Assembly: GCA_037576215.1 (NCBI GenBank)
Contig: JBANDB010000014.1
Location: 868,001-932,000 of the forward strand
Length of the DNA stretch: 64,000 bases
Source: Armillaria gallica
Taxonomy: Eukaryota > Basidiomycota > Agaricomycetes > Agaricales > Physalacriaceae
Direction of reading: 5' to 3'
Part shown: in pieces, positions 61,152-64,000 of the stretch
How positions within the stretch are numbered: position 1 is the stretch's first letter
How the letters are laid out: each line of letters starts with the position of its first letter
The notes under the pieces: model-generated
Told to the model about the DNA's origin: nothing
Seen by the model: only the letters and a program-made list of their open reading frames with translations
Databases searched by the model: none
Position numbers and translations under genes: made by a program

Positions 61152-62642
61152 ATGCTCGCGCAATATGCACGCTCTGCCCGCTGCGCGACGACCGTAGCAC
61201 GGTCGACTCTCATTTCTGCCAGGTTCCAGTCCAACACGCCCCGTAGAGATGTTCCACCTGTCGAATCAGAGCATCTTTTCGCGAAGCCGGCCCTCTTCGT
61301 CCTTGATGTCGCAAAGCGCACCCTCAAATTCACCTTTGGAGGCTTAGTGATTGTAGGAGTTGTCGCACTGGGTACCCATGAAGCCTATCATCAGTGGATA
61401 GAACGTGTGGAACTGGCACCGAGGGCAGACGATGAGGAGGTCAGAAAATGGGAATGGGATGCAGAGACTCCGAGGTGGTCGGGTGATGCAGACAAGGGAG
61501 GCACAGACCCTGGTCTCGGCATGCGAGGGCGACACCTTGTTCGTGCAGCATGGGCGTCGCAAACTTGGGCGCCAGCAGTGGGTATCAGCCCCGCTGCCCA
61601 AGCCAGTTCCTCGAGTGGTCTGACGGACTTGTCTACAGTCATCGACGCCCGCTTGTACTACGGCGAAAAGTACCTACGAGAGGTACTGGATATTGCAGAA
61701 GAGAAGGAGAGCAAACAAAAACTTCATCCGAGCACACTGCCTACGCTATTGACGCGTCATGCTACAATTCTCGAAAAGATGGGCCGGGACTCGTGGGCCG
61801 AAGCAAAATCTCAGTACGGACGCGTCTGGGCCAGCAAACCGTCGGCATCCGTAGCTCTCAAGATTGGTGACCTTTCCAATCGACTGGGCCAGACGGACGA
61901 TGCATTGGCTTGGTGGGCGCGGGCCATTCAGTTGACTCAGAATGACCCCACCGTTTTGGTTGATACAACGAAGCCTGCGGTTCCCACTATCACTCCATCA
62001 TCTGCATCGGCCCAACGCATCCTGTCTTCTGTACTTGTTTCCCTTTCTGCCTTCTATGCCACCACTCGGAATCTTCAGGAGGCGGAAGTAGTAGAAAACA
62101 GCGCATTGAATGCTATTCGTTCTATGGCACAGCCAGAATCTTCGTCCATTTCCCCATCCAAATCACTCCACACTTCGACTTTACTCCAACGGTCATCTGT
62201 TCTCTCCGTCCATCAGGCAGAAGTGCTGTACGCACGAGGCAAGTCACCAAAAGAGTCCATTAAATGGCTTTCATCAGCGGCAGAGTCATCCGAGAGTGTA
62301 GTACGTGCCTTGACGGGCTCCCAGACCGCTCGTATAGATGATGTTTCACCGGTATACAAGCAAACTAAACCCCTGCTAGCTCCAGCAACTGAATTGCTGC
62401 GGGACGCTCGCCGAACCGCCTCGGAGGCCTGGAATTTGATGGGCATTTTGAAAGAACAAATATCCAGTCGTGACCAGCAGTCTGCTCTCGAATGTTACGA
62501 ACGCGCATTGCATTGGGCAGGAAAGTTGGATGACGCTGGTGAACGGATTCCGGATGTGATATTATCTCGGGAGTGGAAGGTCATTATGGACAACTACACC
62601 CGACTAAAACGAGCCACCCAGCCCGAAAGTCGTACACCGTAA
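61152..62642 (+). CDS. Mitochondrial membrane TPR-repeat protein
   Basis: A single exon of 496 codons, unusual in this intron-rich region. The N-terminus MLAQYARSARCATTVARSTL is Arg/Ser/Ala-rich without acids, a likely mitochondrial presequence. One membrane helix follows (FTFGGLVIVGVVALGTHEAY, about residues 58-77). After a Trp-rich juxtamembrane part (WEWDAETPRW), helical pairs resemble TPR units: LLTRHATILEKMGRDSWAEA, VALKIGDLSNRLGQTDDALA and AWNLMGILKEQI...ALECYERALHWAGKLDDA. The topology is like that of Mgr3, a TPR adaptor of the yeast i-AAA protease, but I see only architecture, not a diagnostic motif. No catalytic site. Confidence 0.82.
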   Translation: MLAQYARSARCATTVARSTLISARFQSNTPRRDVPPVESEHLFAKPALFVLDVAKRTLKFTFGGLVIVGVVALGTHEAYHQWIERVELAPRADDEEVRKWEWDAETPRWSGDADKGGTDPGLGMRGRHLVRAAWASQTWAPAVGISPAAQASSSSGLTDLSTVIDARLYYGEKYLREVLDIAEEKESKQKLHPSTLPTLLTRHATILEKMGRDSWAEAKSQYGRVWASKPSASVALKIGDLSNRLGQTDDALAWWARAIQLTQNDPTVLVDTTKPAVPTITPSSASAQRILSSVLVSLSAFYATTRNLQEAEVVENSALNAIRSMAQPESSSISPSKSLHTSTLLQRSSVLSVHQAEVLYARGKSPKESIKWLSSAAESSESVVRALTGSQTARIDDVSPVYKQTKPLLAPATELLRDARRTASEAWNLMGILKEQISSRDQQSALECYERALHWAGKLDDAGERIPDVILSREWKVIMDNYTRLKRATQPESRTP

Positions 62643-62816
62643 TAAAATTGACACCATCGACCTCGTTTTGCTGTAATAGGGCTCTATCGATGTATTAATA
62701 TCAAACGTGAGGAAAATGTATGTTTCGCTACAATGACAACTAAATATACGCTACATATTATTGTATCCAACCGATGGTCCTGAGTATCGACTAGCTGGGA
62801 TAAAGATACGAATCCT

Positions 62817-64000
62817 CTATGATGTTTCGCGAACTAGGGCGACAACAACTGTTACACTGAGAATGGACACTTAGCACAGCGAAAGCAGAGACATATCAAC
62901 GACTTACTCGTCAAGCTTCTGGATTAGGGTATTCAATGAGTAAGTGGAGTCTCCTAGCAGTTAAAGAAACTTACTCCTCCCTGGAAGAACATCCCTTGCC
63001 TGGCGGCTTCGCCTGCACTGAAATGAGCACACAACTATCAATAACAACAATAGACACGCACTCTCAAAAGGACTACGCCTCCCCTTGTTGAGCATACACA
63101 GCCTTGCGTAGTTGGCCATTCGATCTGCCATAGCCTGGACCTGAACATCTTCAGGTAAACCTGCCCGACCTACTAAGGAGGTAATTGTTGCTATTTCGTC
63201 TGGAAAAACGTTGTCGCCCAGCCCATCTGTCTGCGTTTGCCAATGAACAAAGGATGGAGAAACAAAAGAAAGGATACGAACATAGGCAACGACAATGTCC
63301 CCGTCTCGGAGGGTAGTTTCGTAAGTATCAGCCTCTCCCGGTGAGTCCACGCAGGCACGTTTGAACCGGCGGGTGGATTTGGTCGGTAATTTGGTTAGTT
63401 GTCTGTCCGATCCATTCTAATGAGCAGAAGTTGTCAGGAGTAATGAAGACCACTAACTTTGGGCAGTTGAAGTAGTGCGTTTGAACGCGTTGTTTATGGA
63501 TTACGGATGAAGAGCGAACAATCATGAAACCGCTGTCACCTAGACTGATAGTACAAAAATGCGTTAGCCGGCAAGCAGTGTAATATATGAAGAACACCCA
63601 CTTTGCAGCTCGCAGGAGGCCCGATGATGCATTCATATGAATGAGACAGGCTGTGCTAGAACCTAGGCAAAAGACACGTGAGAAGTAGGAGGCCTAGGAC
63701 AAGGCCTTCCACGTACCGGCCTGTACATGCTTTTCTCTCAGTACGCCATGGTATGAGAGCGCCATGCTCTCGAGAGGCGTCAACTCCCACCCTTCTACCT
63801 CTTCGCGTTCAGCATAGTCGAGGGTCGGGTCGATCTCAGGCTCACCAGCCCAGGCATTCCGCGAATATCGGTGGGCATGATACATGAAAGCCTGCGAGAA
63901 CAGCGAAGGGTCTACTCCACTCTCCACCCACCCGCCAACACCGTCGGCCACACCAAAGGACACGCCCTTGAAGGAATACAAGTCGGCGACACGTAGGTTC
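62817..64000 (-). CDS. PTC7: PTC7-type mitochondrial PP2C phosphatase, partial
   Basis: Metal-dependent Ser/Thr phosphatase of the PP2C/SpoIIE-like Ptc7 group; in yeast it regulates coenzyme Q synthesis in mitochondria. The gene runs off the right edge, so the N-terminus and start are missing. Visible parts in order: SFGVADGVGGWVESGVDPSL with the metal-binding DGVGGW, LFSQAFMYHAHRYSRNAW, LRAAKLGDSGFMIVRSSSV, RDGDIVVAYTDGLGDNVFPD (second metal-site DG), VQAMADRMANYARLCMLNKG and AGEAARQGMFFQGG. The last short exons give KLDDVTVVVALVRE, completed by splicing across two introns, with the stop at 62817. Conserved aspartates of the metal centre are intact in what is seen. Confidence 0.93.

Overview
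The window looks like nuclear DNA of a filamentous basidiomycete, most probably an Agaricomycete. Genes are dense and lie on both strands. They are cut by many short introns (mostly about 48 to 75 nt, GT-AG with one GC-AG case), and the proteins match eukaryotic, often fungus-specific families. No CRISPR, operon, plasmid or prokaryotic feature is present, and I found no tRNA or rRNA gene. All gene models are hand-spliced from the sequence; internal exon ends are inferred from reading frame, splice consensus and family motifs.

Layout, left to right. 0.6-9.6 kb: a Pumilio-type RNA-binding protein and the COPII scaffold SEC16 (both +). 9.7-10.25 kb: an inverted, decayed, intron-containing copy of part of the C1-tetrahydrofolate synthase gene whose intact version lies at 31.6-35.2 kb. 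10.36-15.1 kb: a CCCH zinc-finger coiled-coil protein, a gene-poor decayed stretch, and a proline-rich coiled-coil protein. 15.3-23.7 kb (all -): a CorA-like transporter, the NEDD8-activating subunit ULA1, a coiled-coil protein, a ZCCHC9-like zinc-knuckle protein and an Old Yellow Enzyme. 24.4-25.35 kb: a dead LINE-type retrotransposon fragment. 25.6-28.6 kb: NUR1 and a divergent membrane coiled-coil protein, separated by a triple CACGTG cluster.

29-38.9 kb is metabolic and mitochondrial: mitochondrial Phe-tRNA synthetase, GrpE/Mge1, C1-THF synthase, a short-chain dehydrogenase and fructose-1,6-bisphosphatase. 39.3-46.7 kb holds a four-finger C2H2 factor, a Pmp3-type protein with a long charged tail, a PNGase A-like secreted amidase and an unidentified nuclear-type charged protein. 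47.4-51.9 kb: a GCIP-family protein and the i-AAA protease YME1, transcribed divergently with start codons about 21 bp apart. 53-57.3 kb: a small unidentified tail-anchored protein and the TFIIH helicase RAD3/XPD. 57.9-64 kb: a GH5 mannanase-like secreted protein that appears to lack both catalytic glutamates, a single-exon mitochondrial TPR protein, and a PTC7-type PP2C phosphatase running off the right edge.

Most genes are conserved housekeeping functions and do not form one pathway, though mitochondrial biogenesis and quality control is well represented (FARS2/MSF1, MGE1, YME1, a TPR protein, PTC7). The items most worth attention are the GH5 pseudoenzyme, the inverted C1-THF gene fragment filling the CCCH gene's upstream region, the possible dual-start C1-THF synthase, the E-box cluster, and two apparent single-base frameshifts in otherwise conserved genes.
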